From contig NC_067196.1 of the NCBI RefSeq assembly GCF_000699445.3, positions 90,801,364 through 90,865,363 on the forward strand: 64,000 nt of DNA, read 5' to 3'. Positions 21,290 to 31,468 of this stretch are shown piece by piece (the stretch's first letter is position 1; each line of letters opens with the position of its first letter). The notes under the pieces are model-generated. The model saw nothing but the letters and a program-made list of their open reading frames with translations, was not told where the DNA came from and did no database searches. The translations under genes and the position numbers were made by a program. The stretch is from Schistosoma haematobium. Lineage: Eukaryota > Platyhelminthes > Trematoda > Strigeidida > Schistosomatidae.

Positions 21290-22530
21290 TTCTCCGTGCA
21301 ACCCTGTTATGGGCAAACATTTCCAGCTCTTTTCAATTATAATTCAACTTTTCCATATCTGCTTCTATTTCCCGAGGTAATGTGCTCCTTGGACTTCCTC
21401 TATTCTGCTTCCTTCAGAATTCCAAGTTAGGGCTTGCCTTGTGATGCAGTTTGACGATTTGTGTAATGTATGTCCTATCCATTTCCATCGTCTTTTCCTA
21501 ATTTCCTCTTCAGCTGGAAGTTGGTTTGTTCTCTCTCACAGAAGGCTATTGCTGATGGTATCCGGCCAATGGATGTTGAGTATCTTGAGTAGACAGCTAT
21601 TTATAAATACTTGTACTTTCTTGATTGTGGTTGTTGTAGTTCTCCAAGTTTCAGCTGCGTACAGTAGAACTGCCTTGACGTTCGTATTGAAGATTCTCAC
21701 TTCGATATTGGTTGAAAGTTTTTTTGAGTTCCATATGTTCTTCAATTGTAGAAATGCGGCCCTTGCTTTATCAATCCTCTCCTTTACGTCTTCATCGGAT
21801 CCTCCCTGTTCATCGATGACGCTTCCTAAGTATGTGAAGGATTCTACATCTTCCAGAGTTTCGCCATCAAGAGTGATTGGATTACTGTTCTCCGTGTTGT
21901 ATTTGAGGACTTTGATTTTCCCCTACTGATTCAGAGGCTGCTGCTACATTGGCTGTCCTTGTCGGCATTTGTTCGTGTGTATGCGATGGGAGGGCTAAGT
22001 CATCTGCGAAGTTCAGACCGTCTAATTGGTTCTGAGATGTCTGTTGTATGCCGCGTTTCCCTTCAGGTGTCGAGATCTTCATAATTCAGTCAACCACTAG
22101 AAGAAAGAGGAAGGGAGAGAGTAGACAATGTTGTCTGACTCCGGTCCTTATTTGGAATGCATCCGTCAGCCGTCTTCCATGCACCGATTTGCACTGTAGT
22201 CCGTCGTATGAGTATCGGATAATGCTGATAATCTTCTCAAAAACTCAGGAGTGTCGAAGAAGTTTCCATAAAGTCCTCCTATCTACACTGTCAAATGCCT
22301 TTACATAATCAATGAAGTTGATGTACAGTGTTGAGTTTCACTCAAATAATTGTTCGACGATTAACCGCAGTGTCACAATTTGGTCTTTGTACAACTAGTC
22401 TCCGAGGGCGGAGTTTAAAAGGTCTTCTACGGAATGAGGTCGCTAACCCCATACCCAATGCTTCTCCTTTATCCGGGGACGAGATAGGTAGTAGCCCTCT
22501 GACGGACTCCAGGCGGAGTTTATTAACTAA
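21290..22530 (-). mobile_element. SR2-like LINE with endonuclease and most RT deleted
   Basis: The tail and RT palm of an SR2 copy (21290-22395, minus) include [17 protein letters not shown] (21536-21745) and DGLNFADDLALPSHT (21882-22082). They are joined directly to the SR2 5' leader segment (22396-22530) in the same orientation. The intervening endonuclease and RT fingers are missing, so this is a deletion derivative rather than a 5'-truncated copy. Confidence 0.78.
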
Positions 22531-22559
22531 GTGGCCTGCTTAAAATTATCGGGCAATCC

Positions 22560-22790
22560 CCTTTTCTATTCTTAATAGTTCTCTCGTTCAGTCTTTTGGA
22601 TTAAAACATCAAAATACGTCATAATTGGTTGACCTAATATTATTTCGGTCGGTGGTTTTCCGTCTTGACAGTTTGTACTAGGTCTAATTCTATGAGAAGC
22701 TAAAAACTGTTGCAGAGCCTCTTCCACATTATCTTCTCCTCACATCTTTAAGAGAGCTCGCCCAAGAATATTAGCATATTTTCCTCTTTC
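22560..22790 (-). pseudogene. Ty3/Gypsy integrase C-terminal fragment
   Basis: One frame on the minus strand reads VEEALQQFLASHRIRPSTN, then GKPPTEIILGQPIMTYFD. This is the conserved end of the Gypsy integrase core (family pattern FL..YR.TP....G.SP.ELL.GR). A stop lies just upstream. It probably belongs with the RT relic at 23370-23640. Confidence 0.7.
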
Positions 22791-22829
22791 TAGTTTGATT
22801 GGGATAACTCAACCTGTATCATTTCTGAG

Positions 22830-22945
22830 GCTTCTTTTGGTCTGAAGCCCGGATAAAAGAGGAGAGTTCGGTATGGGGTTGGCGATCATATCAGGTAGGA
22901 AACTAACTCGCTTGAAAGCATTAACCGAAAAAAATAATTGAAAAA
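22830..22945 (+). repeat. SR2-like 5' leader fragment
   Basis: The segment with CCGGATAAAAGAGGAGAG and GGAAACTAACTCGCT resembles the complement of the SR2 leader at 20930-21010 and the plus-strand leader near 41925-42010. Confidence 0.55.
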
Positions 22946-23369
22946 CATTTAGACTCTACTGTGAGATTTAGAAGGACTTCATTTAAAAGAGTTATAACTC
23001 CGCACGGTGAAAGGTGGGTTACACTATGGGAGTCCGGGAGGGTCTTAAAAATTCACGCGGTATGTAGGTAAGTGATTTGACCGATGTTGAAGCGGAACTG
23101 TTCTATTATCTTCGATCCCATTTTGTTTACAGAACTCAATTTCTGACGACGTAACTTGAGTTCTGTTATCTTAAACCAAAACATCAGGTGTTTAGAACCA
23201 ACTAAATAGTTGTCTGAGACGTAGCAGTGTTTCAGATGTACAGTACAGACTTTTATGTTATTTATCTACCTCTTCCAGCATAATTGACGTGTAGTCGGAC
23301 CCAAGGCTTGTTCGTCTCTTACCATGGATGGGATTATACTCTCGGTGGATCTTTTACATTTTTGGCCCG
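22946..23369. other. unassigned sequence between Gypsy relics
   Basis: No open frame or motif that I can assign. By position it may be degraded Gypsy pol. Confidence 0.35.
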
Positions 23370-23640
23370 TCTCACTACGTGTTCTTCCACAGCATCCGAA
23401 AATTCAGTCTTCGAAAATATGGCGCATCCACTCAACTTAGTGAACAAATCCTCTTGGATTGGGTAAAGGGTATAAATGGTCCTGTAGTGCTTTATTTAAC
23501 CCAAACGAGAGGTCACCACATACACGTAACTAACCATCAGATTTTCTTACAACGACTGGTGATCGATTATACAGTACCTAGGTTCTCGTTGATGAACTTT
23601 GTAAAGTCCTTCGTATGCTGATTCGAAAGTTCGTTGATGC
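23370..23640 (-). pseudogene. Ty3/Gypsy reverse transcriptase fragment, K02A2.6-like type
   Basis: Across two frames the minus strand reads PVVVRKSDG (then a stop), LRVCGDLSFGLNKALQDHLY, PLPNPRG and LSGCAIFSKTEFSDA. This is the diagnostic RT finger-to-motif-A stretch of metazoan Gypsy elements (CGDFSTGLN, DHYPLP, GGxxFSKIDLSDAY). The usual FSKID is FSKTE, so the motif A Asp is lost. It is a different family from the adjacent pol at 23.7-26.4 kb. Confidence 0.75.
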
Positions 23641-23727
23641 GAGTCCCGAAGTACGAATAAGCGTGTACTATATCGTAAGTCAGGTTGAACGAAAACATCA
23701 GTTTATCGCGGTCGAATGGAAACAGGT

Positions 23728-24114
23728 TTAACTGAACGCATTGCGTTTGTAAGCGCAGGTCACTGTTTCAGCAGTGATGTCCTTGATAGGTACTGCTTCT
23801 GGCCTTCGAGTGAAACGATCTACGCAAGACAAGAGGCAAGAGTATCCATTTGAATCTGGTAAGGGTCCTACCAAATCCAGGTGAACGTGGTCGAAACGAG
23901 CATCAGGAGTTTTGAAAGAGCTTAAGGGACATTTGTTGTGTCTGATAACCTTAGATTTTTGGCAGCTTACACAGTAGCGCGCCCACTCCCTTACGTCTTT
24001 ATTCATACCAGGCCAGCAAAACCGTTCTGCTATAAGCTTGATGGTTGCACGAACACATGAATGAGAGAGTTTGTGCAACGTATTGAAGACATTGCGTCGA
24101 TAATGTTTCGGCAC
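23728..24114 (-). pseudogene. Gypsy integrase, zinc-binding and catalytic N-part
   Basis: The open frame reads HKLSHSCVRATIKLIAERFCW, then DVREWARYCVSCQKSK. This is the H-x3-H...C-x2-C zinc-binding domain, in which the first His block appears as HKLSH. The catalytic core starts at FDHVHLDLVGPLPDS, with the first Asp of the DDE triad, then YSCLLSCVDRFTRRPEAVPI with a second Asp. The frame is lost before the Glu. The product would be an incomplete integrase. Confidence 0.85.
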
Positions 24115-24569
24115 AATTGGGTGATCTCTACCTGTAGATGCGTCTTAAAGTAAGGTTTCCTTACCTGTTCCCATCTGTTTGTTGCGTAGTTTGAGGGTTG
24201 TAGACGATAAATCACGCTGAAGATCAGTGTCTTCTGGGCGAGTTTAATAAGGTCGATTCCTTGGAAACTGTTCAAGGAAGTTATGCAAAATAAGGCGTCT
24301 GCGACTACATTGTTTGCTCTAGAAATATGTTGAATATCTGAAGTAAACTGCGAAATGTGGTCCAGTTGTCGAATTTCATGGGGAGAGTACTTCTCTAAAG
24401 GATAGCTTAGAGGGAGGGTGAGCGGTTTATGGTCAGTGAAAAGAGTGAATTCACGACCTGCGATGGAGTGTCGAAAATGTCTTACAGAACAATACATGGT
24501 TGGGAGTTCCCTACCGAATGTACTGTACCTCGATTCGGTGTCTAGCAACCGTCTAGAGAAAAATGGCAA
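24030..24569 (-). pseudogene. Gypsy RNase H domain
   Basis: The frame opens with MPFFSRRLLDTESRYSTFGR, the usual SR.L...E..Y...E block. It continues with LPTMYCSVRHFRHSIAGR, FTLFTDHKPLT and LDHISQFTSDIQHISRANN, the RNase H active-site segments ending at VVADALF. The D-x-LSR end is degraded (DALFCITS). The overlap with the integrase frame marks a frameshift. Confidence 0.85.
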
Positions 24570-24575
24570 TGGTTG

Positions 24576-24893
24576 TCAGGAGTTGTTAACCCTTTGTTGT
24601 AAGACTCCTCCGATTGCTGAGTCGGATGCGTCTACTACGATGCTAATGGGTGCTCGGGTGTCCTGATATGCACGCATTGTTGCTTTAGCGATGAGTTCCT
24701 TAATTGTGGAGAATGCTTTTCGTGCGTTGTCGTTCAAATTAATGGATTTCGCGTTTCCACGAAGTTGGTCGGTTAGCGGTTTCATGAGTGAAGCGCATTT
24801 CGGTATGAATCGTCTGTAGAAACTTACAAGGCCGTTAAATGTTCGTAGTTGCTTGATCATGGTCGGTTCTGGGTAATCCATAATTGCCACCAC
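24576..24893 (-). pseudogene. Gypsy RT connection/RNase H N-part
   Basis: Reads VAIMDYPEPTMIKQLRTFNG, then LVSFYRRFIPKCASLMKPLT, both classic post-RT Gypsy motifs. It then reads AFSTIKELIAKA and the start of RNase H, ISIVVDASDSAIGGVLQQ, with its first catalytic Asp present. Confidence 0.87.
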
Positions 24894-24908
24894 TTTGGTC
24901 CTAAGGGG

Positions 24909-25286
24909 TCAAATGCCCTGAGCATCTATAGTGTGTCCTAGGAAGTTTGATGAGTCAGCTCCGATTCGGCATTTCTGAACGTTTACAGTAATGCCGTGGT
25001 TTTGTAGTCGTTCGAAAACAAGATCCAGATGCTTGAGATGTGATTTTCTGTCCGGACTTGCGATTAGGCAGTCGTCAACATACGCATGTACGAAATTGAG
25101 ACCTCGAAAAACGTCGTCTACGAACCTTTTTAACGTTTGAGCAGCGTTTCTTAGACCGAAAGACATTCGCAAAAATTCATAGAGTCCAAATGGAGTAATG
25201 ATAGCTGTTTTCGGACTATCGTCAGTAGCCATAGAGACTTGGTTATACGCTTTAACCAAGGCGGTTTTCGAAAAGACCTTCTTCAA
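24909..25286 (-). pseudogene. Gypsy reverse transcriptase palm
   Basis: Encodes KTALVKAYNQVSMATDDSPK (motif A, normally DL..AY.Q; the Asp is replaced by Val). ITPFGLYEFLRMSFGLRNAA follows (motif B region). FVHAYVDDCLIAS is catalytic motif C with both Asp. LDLVFERLQNHGITVNVQKC and FLGHTIDAQG follow. Upstream frames toward the protease are lost. Confidence 0.87.
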
Positions 25287-25428
25287 GGTAACTCAAATCG
25301 TTAATGTGATATGATGTGATGTGTACCGTTGCTGGTCACACACGGCTACTTTGGTTGCGTTTGGTGTATTCCGGGATACTTATCGAGTAATTGTTGATAG
25401 AATGGGTCTATCGTATGCTTAGTTGTGA

Positions 25429-25788
25429 CTAGAGATAATCCGCAACCAGAAAAGAAGATACGCAAACAGATAAATTATTGTTTCCGTCTACTGGCCTTCG
25501 TTTGCGCGTATCGATGAATGGATTCTGGTGTTGTAGAAGGTTTATATTAATGATTGGCATAGAAACATCTGCAACAACGAAGATCCAGTGTATAGGTTTG
25601 CGTAAACCCACGTTAAGGGAAACGTACGTTATACCGTATATGGTGATAGTCTTTCCGTTTGCCGCCTGTAAGTTTAAAGCCGATTCGTGAAGACGATCGT
25701 TAGAATTTGAAGGAAGAACGCTAACTTCTGCGCCACTACCGACGAAGAAAATTGCAAGGTTTCCTTCAATTTCTGGGAGACTTTTCAT
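25429..25788 (-). pseudogene. Gypsy aspartic protease
   Basis: The frame reads AIFFVGSGAEVSVLPSNSND, where the catalytic D-T-G-A-E-V/I-S-V block has lost its Asp (FVGSGAEVSV). Next are LQAANGKTITIYG, then IHWIFVVADVSMPIININLL, the flap and C-terminal protease motifs (normally ADV..PIIG.DFL). Compared with the plus-strand scrap at 2.0-2.2 kb, the Cys/His knuckle and the start of protease are deleted here. Confidence 0.8.
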
Positions 25789-25910
25789 ACTGGTTATGAT
25801 GCCAGTACCAGTCGGGATTATCAGTCTCTCGTGGTCTAGAGACAGATCGCTACGAAATTTAAGATAACGTGTAAGGGTATGACATAACTCTGTTACGTCA
25901 TTCTGAGTCG

Positions 25911-26360
25911 TTAGAGGCTTTTCTTTGAGGGAAAAACCTCGACATTAGATTTCGTGATTTCTAAAATGCGGTCGGCAGATGCAGCCAGCTCGTCTAAGGC
26001 GTTGTTTTGAAACGAAAACAGTACAGGTTGCACCTGCTCAGGAAGTTTGGATAAGGAAAGTTGTTTGAACAGGCCACTATTGAAGGGCTTTTGGCCGATA
26101 ATCTTTCTCATTCGTTGCAATATGTCCGTTGCAGAACCGTGTTGCAGGCGGATGTTATTAAGGATTTGGTCTAAACTTTGTCTATCGATTAGGTCTCCGC
26201 GTTTATAGATATATCGTTTCCGTGTTTTGTAGTGTTCAGAAAAACACTAGTAAATATACTAGGTGCTACGTACCTGTTGAATTCGCACGGTAGTGCTTTG
26301 ACTAGTGTGAGGAGTTTTACACGTGTGTCGTTCACACCGTACAAAGGAATCATTAGTTCA
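25911..26360 (-). pseudogene. Gypsy gag C-terminal part
   Basis: At 25911-26120 the frame reads MQRMRKIIGQKPFNSGLFKQ, then LSLSKLPEQVQPVLFSFQN and LDELAASADRILEITKSN, a typical metazoan Gypsy gag tail. Upstream, in shifted frames, YGVNDTRVKLLTLVKALP extends the match to about 26350. The gag N-terminus is absent. Confidence 0.78.
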
Positions 26361-26600
26361 TTCAAGCATCACAGGCACCCTTTGCATCATAATATGTAGG
26401 TTGAAATTGAGGTCAAACAAGTTTTATCCACGTTTCTCTAGAAATTAATGTTACGTCAGACCCCGCATCAACTTGCAGCTTAACTGGTTTAGCCTCAATT
26501 AATAATAATTTGCCAGCATTCCATAATAAATTATTCAGATCGGCTCCTCCACAAGCACAAGAAAAAGCGCCCACCGAGGATTCTCCAGCCAAATATCAAC
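26361..26600 (-). pseudogene. second Gypsy family: aspartic protease fragment
   Basis: The minus strand in one frame reads SCACGGADLNNLLWNAGK, then AKPVKLQVDAGSDVTLISRE and TWIKL. This is the protease start of a K02A2.6-like Gypsy (pattern KPV.LQLDTGSD...IS...W), with catalytic Asp kept and Thr replaced by Ala. A stop interrupts it just downstream. Together with 23370-23640 it probably forms one older element split by the 23.7-26.4 kb insertion. Confidence 0.68.
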
Positions 26601-28080
26601 TTCATCGGTCAAGTTACAATGCAGACATCAATCTAAATGACTGGAGCGGTGTTTCGATTTTAAGTAGTTGATTTACGGCAAATTATGTTTCTACACTAGT
26701 TCATAACACCAAGTACATATTTCCAGGTAACATCTATGTTTCTCAGAAGCATTATCTTTACATCATATGAATGTTAATGTAGATAGGCTTTATAAGCATC
26801 ATAAAGACACAACCCATTAAACTTTCAATTGCATAATGAAGATGTCAAAACTAATGTTTACGATCTAAAGAGTCCCATCATAATGATACGTTTTTCTATG
26901 CATTGAGAGGTGTTGTTCATCACCGAAAAGTAAATATGATGTATGATAATATTTAGACGGTTATTTCAACAGATAGAAAATAAACCAGATGAAAAACTTT
27001 CCGTTCATTTGAGAAACTGGATAGCAGTTAGTTACTGTTCAGTAGACAGAACAACAATTCACAAATCATTCTAATTTCATTGTGTGTTCTCGGAGTATCG
27101 AATAGCACTGCAGAAAGTAATTTCATCAAGGAATAGATATTATTGACTATCAATAATGCAGACTTATCAGTCAACCTAGAGAAATGGGTTAAAATTGAAA
27201 GACAATCGTTCTGATTCAAAGTCACATATGCTTACACTTAATAAATGGATCATTTTATGTGTATGTTAAACGTTTCTATGGTTTATAAGGAGACAAAAAC
27301 AGAATTTTGAATCTTAATCTATTACTAACTACTACTAAGTGATTCATAGCAAAATTAATGATCATTCGAAATACGTTCGATTTCAATGAACGTATGATCA
27401 TTCGTATTATTACTACATTTCCCCTTTACTGATGTGTCACATTCTCATTGTCTAACTCATAAGTGCTCATGATATCACTTTACTTATTCCCTACACGTCT
27501 GTGACCTTTAATGAACAAAAGTAACAAAAGCACTTGAATCATATCACATTCACGTTATAATTCGTTACTAACTTGTTAAGTCTATTGTTATTATTATTCG
27601 TATTAAGTAATCTAACAATATAGTTTTTCTATTACACAATCTTAATTATTCTTTATTTATATTTCCTCATAGAATTAGTACTTTAACAAAAGAAAATTCC
27701 CATATATATATATATATATACTTTATATTGTGGAACTCCTCTCCAGTGCGCACTCAGGATCTCACCTCACCAGATTCGAACACAGGAAATATCAGACTCA
27801 ATTGCAAACGCTCAACCTTTAGCATATTCCTCATTTATTGCAAAGTATTACGATTATTTACGCGATTTCAATCGGAACCAGATTTGTTATCTTAGTTATA
27901 GACTATAAGTTACGTGTATGTAGATGACTTTCTGACTTTATCTAACAATAATGACCAGAAAGTATAACTGGAATGAAGAACATCATTATTATTGAATATT
28001 GAATACTGTGTTGTTATACAAACACAGAACAATCAAAACACTTGTTCATCAACTATGAAATAAGAACAAGTCACAACAGA
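26601..28080. other. AT-rich unassigned region
   Basis: No gene was seen. It contains short inverted and palindromic AT stretches (for example around 27360-27410) and a (AT)n microsatellite near 27700-27720. Confidence 0.45.
27698..27721 (+). repeat. (AT)n microsatellite
   Basis: About 11 uninterrupted AT dinucleotides. Confidence 0.85.
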
Positions 28081-28081
28081 G

Positions 28082-28262
28082 TGATCATTGGGTGGTGATC
28101 AATGTTATGCGTGTCAAGTGCTTATTTAGTGCAGATCGAATGCTATCGAACATGTTGCAATGTGGCCACCAGTTGCCTCAAGATTACAAGTACACCTTGC
28201 TGACGAGTGCTAATTAGCACGAAACACTGGTCCAGGGTTTCCTGTCGACTACATCTAATCAC
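28082..28262 (+). repeat. dispersed repeat, copy 1
   Basis: A segment with GTGATCAATGTTATG and GCAGATCGAATGCTATCGA, ending in CATCTAATCACCATC. It matches, with about 20% differences judged by eye, a segment at 30842-30972. Small non-coding repeat; family unknown. Confidence 0.65.
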
Positions 28263-28624
28263 CATCTAATAAGAACAAGTTGATGAAAGTAAGAAGAACA
28301 AGAAGTAAGAATGAAACAAGTTGAAATAAAACATGATAATAATCGATAATTATATATTATGTATGAACGAGTTAATCAAGATCAGAAATGAACTTTTAAA
28401 TTCTCAGTTTTTCTTTTTCTTAAAAAGAAATCTCAATACTCTTGATTAGAGTCATCAGAAATACGATTGTATGCTACTTAGAACATTCAAAGTAATCAGT
28501 AAAAGTTGATTTGTGTTATCATAGATTGAAAGTGTTCTTGTTATCATTTTCATAACAAAAAAACTGTCCATTTACACAGACTGATTCTAGCTAGGTAAGT
28601 ACTGATGATGAATTTATTGAACAC

Positions 28625-28745
28625 ATATTTTGAGCACATCGCTGTTCACTCCAGGATTCGAGCCCAGCATCGTTGTCTTCAAACACTACCTGCCTACTGA
28701 GTCCAGATATCCACTCGCTTCCGCAGTGAGGGGAGTTAAAAATTC
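28625..28745 (-). repeat. degenerate SM-alpha-like SINE fragment
   Basis: The minus strand carries GGGCTCGAATCCTGGAGTGA (B-box-like) followed by a GAACAGCGATGTGC stretch, resembling the B-box side of the SINEs at 48.9 and 54.8 kb. The hammerhead half is absent. Confidence 0.5.
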
Positions 28746-28855
28746 AGTCTCTAATTGTTTACTTGAATATTCCCGTTGATGTTTAGGACCGCAATTGATC
28801 AGCCTCTTATTAGCATATGTGAATATTGTGCGTATTGCGTCGATGGAGTTCGAGA

Positions 28856-29773
28856 GAACAGTCGCACAATATCGTGGATTAATTGAAATTAGACATTGAA
28901 ACCGTTGGATGCCGGCCGACTCAATGGTATACAGGTTAAGTGTTCGCACGTGAGACCAATAGTCCTGGATTCGAATCTCACTGCTGCTGACTTCCGTACT
29001 GTGATGAGACGACCGATTGACGCTTCCAGGTTCTCATTGGTGGTCTGACATTCATCGGTTCATCAACTCAACCAAAAATATGACAATCTCCATAATCCCC
29101 CATTGAAGTGATCAAATTATTTACCATCATACAATAGTTATTCACTACTTCGATTTCAGTCAATACTCTTAATATGTCATTCTCTTGATTTTAAAGAAGG
29201 CGAAAACCAAATGGTTCTATGAGTAAACGATCACTCAACTCACTCGAAATTAGATGGCGAATGGTCATATTGTTCACTCATAGTTAGAGTAAGACTTTCT
29301 ATGAAATGACAACCAAATGAATTGTTTTCACTTCATTTTGTATTTAGAAAAGTATCAATCGTTTCTGAAATGAAAAATTCACTCATTTCAGTTCCGTGAA
29401 TGTATGTAGGTGGAGGTTAGTCACATAAGCACATCATTGGAATGCGATAAGTTCTATTCTAATTAAGATTCATATTACGCCCACTATACAGCATACAGTA
29501 AAGAGAATACCATGTTGTTTGATTAACGAGATGAAATGAAGTGGTAGACAACAACAAACTATAATCAATGATGTTTCTGTAGACACTTGAGTTCAGCAGA
29601 AATATGCTCATTAACTAAATGCTCAAATAATTTACACTGAGAATAGAAAATAGTAAATTTTACTTTGAAGATTGTATAGGAAGTAACAGAAATGATAGAC
29701 GTTGGTGTTATCTGTGTATCGGACAGAATTCTCAGTTTATCAAATCTTATTCTTAATTGCAAACTATTTGAAA
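28856..29773 (+). repeat. 0.9-kb direct repeat, copy 1
   Basis: It aligns with 45515-46419 in the same orientation, nearly identical over most of its length. Copy 2 lacks about 30 bp corresponding to around 29060-29095. The first ~200 bp are a tRNA-derived SINE; the rest is non-coding unique-looking sequence. Confidence 0.88.
28880..29065 (+). repeat. tRNA-derived SINE (SM-alpha-like) within the 0.9-kb repeat
   Basis: Contains an A-box-like CAATGGTATACAGGTTAAG and a B box GGATTCGAATCTC, followed by a TTCCAGGTTCTCATTGG tail shared with other SM-alpha-like SINEs here. It would not fold as a functional tRNA. Confidence 0.65.
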
Positions 29774-30840
29774 GCCAGTGATGTTTGTATAAACTAATGG
29801 TTACTTTATACTTGGTCTAAAAATTGCTGACCAGAAAATATCATTTACATCATACTAATTCAGCATAGCGAATTATGCAAGATCATCATTTGGAGAATTA
29901 TGAATCCACTTCGTGAATGCCGAAGTTCTTTGGAAGTCACGAGGTCTATGTCGCAAATGTTCTTTAAATGAGAAGATATAACATGCAGTTCTTGAAATAA
30001 GTGAGGCACATTGAATGTATGCTGTGCAGAAAAAAATGAGAGATTCGAGAAATTCGCTGTTGTACTATGGTGATGAGTGAAAAAGTGAATAATACGTTCA
30101 GCTCTGTCATTACTGACCCTTGTGTATTCGCCGGTACACTAATATAGTTTTGCATTCACTGATATGCATTATATGTTATCTTAGTGAATGGAATCATGTC
30201 ATCGATATGTAGTTTTTATTACTGAACATGAACTCCCTTCATACTCAATGGAATTCAATGAATAATGAATAAAATAATTTACAAACTTGAAATGTTTATT
30301 GAACCTAATCATCATATGAAAAACATCAAGTTTCAATCGACATTAATGTGGACTTTTCCTATGAGGAGAAACTGATAATCATTCTTTGAGATTAGTTCAC
30401 TATTCCAATCAACAGGATTTCCATGGATATCAATGACTGATCTGACACTCAGGTAAATTCTTATCAAGCTCTAGTGAATACGTTATATGAATACAAGTAA
30501 CTACTACTACTTACACTATGAAGAAGAAGAAGAAGAAAAGTCAATAATTATGTGATAACAGACCACATATTAGTTGTACAATTTCATGTACAAATGATGA
30601 TAATTCTAATGCTGATCAACCGTTTATTCAACTACATATTGTAATACACGAGAATGTAAAATGTTATTGATTGTCGACAACATTTTGAAGTGCATAATTC
30701 ACCTTCACAATACGAAGAATTACTCTTTGCAAATATAATCAAAACATAAATAGTCTAGGTTTCTTGCACTGAGATTACTATTCGTTTACGAAAGTGTAGA
30801 GTGTTATTCATTCATCAATAATTCATTCATTATCACAATT
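29774..30840. other. unassigned AT-rich sequence
   Basis: No gene was seen on either strand. Only short ORFs without motifs. Confidence 0.45.
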
Positions 30841-30841
30841 G

Positions 30842-30972
30842 ATTGATCACTGGGTAGTGATCAATGTCATGTGTTTCCAGTCCTTATAATTGGTGCAGAT
30901 CGAATGCTATCGACCATGATGTCATATGGCCGCCAGTCGACTGTCGACTACCGCCAACAACCATCTGATTAA
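30842..30972 (+). repeat. dispersed repeat, copy 2
   Basis: Matches the repeat at 28082-28262 through CAATGTCATGTG, GTGCAGATCGAATGCTATCG and CGACTACCGCC. Confidence 0.65.
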
Positions 30973-31345
30973 TTCATTATATATAGCATAGACTAAATAT
31001 ATTTAGAAATATATATATAGAAACAATGAATCATTGACAATAAATTCATAGATGATTATTCAAAGCAACAGAATGTTTGTTCGTGAATATATGAGCACAC
31101 ATTTTGAACTACAAGTTCACTAGTCACTTGATGAAGTAAAGTAATACTAGTGATATCCAAAAAGGGTTATCATTAAAAATCGTGAAGAATTTCAACCAAC
31201 AGTGGAAACGGGTCAGCTGATATGCGTCAATAGCTAGCCAGAAGAATATTGTATAACGATGTGTTCATCTACCAACATGATGATTGGTTAACAATGATCG
31301 TATGGTTTTATGAATTTTGATCGTCTAAATGATCACACTTTGAAC

Positions 31346-31391
31346 CATCCAATCAGAAAGAACCAAACTAGCACTTAAGAATCTATATAAA
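31346..31391 (+). promoter_or_regulatory. candidate core promoter of the CP391S-like gene
   Basis: A CCAAT motif near 31349 is followed by TATATAAA at 31384-31391. This is about 30 bp before the likely transcription start and about 80 bp before the first in-frame Met (31469). A tiny upstream ORF begins at 31418. Confidence 0.5.
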
Positions 31392-31468
31392 CTCAACAAG
31401 ATCTAACAACAATTATTATGGTTTTGGACACTATGATGAGGTGAGTGTTGACTGTGCAGTTGAGACAA

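Larger units (their letters stand above)
23700..26360 (-). mobile_element. Ty3/Gypsy-like retrotransposon, internal part without LTRs
   Basis: In minus order: gag C-part (25911-26360), protease (25429-25788), RT (24909-25286), RT thumb/RNase H linker (24576-24893), RNase H (24030-24569) and integrase N-part (23728-24114). No LTRs are evident at either side. Frames are broken at several domain borders. Confidence 0.88.

Noticed and set aside
23328..23621. 97-codon plus-strand ORF
   Set aside because: The opposite strand carries a clear Gypsy RT motif series (CGDLSFGLN, FSKTEFSDA), which explains the open frame.
26440..26660. Plus-strand open frame that looks like a short exon (NNLPAFHNKLFRSAPPQ)
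   Set aside because: The minus strand encodes a Gypsy protease block (VDAGSDVTLIS) over the same bases, which is the better explanation.
28900..28975. tRNA-like sequence with A and B boxes
   Set aside because: No cloverleaf or anticodon arm can be formed. It is repeated at 45.6 kb and related to SM-alpha SINEs, so I call it a SINE.
31418..31441. Tiny first exon ATG...ATGAG with a GTGAGT donor before exon 1
   Set aside because: It would need an acceptor just before exon 1 coding, and none is clear. More likely it is an upstream ORF in the leader.
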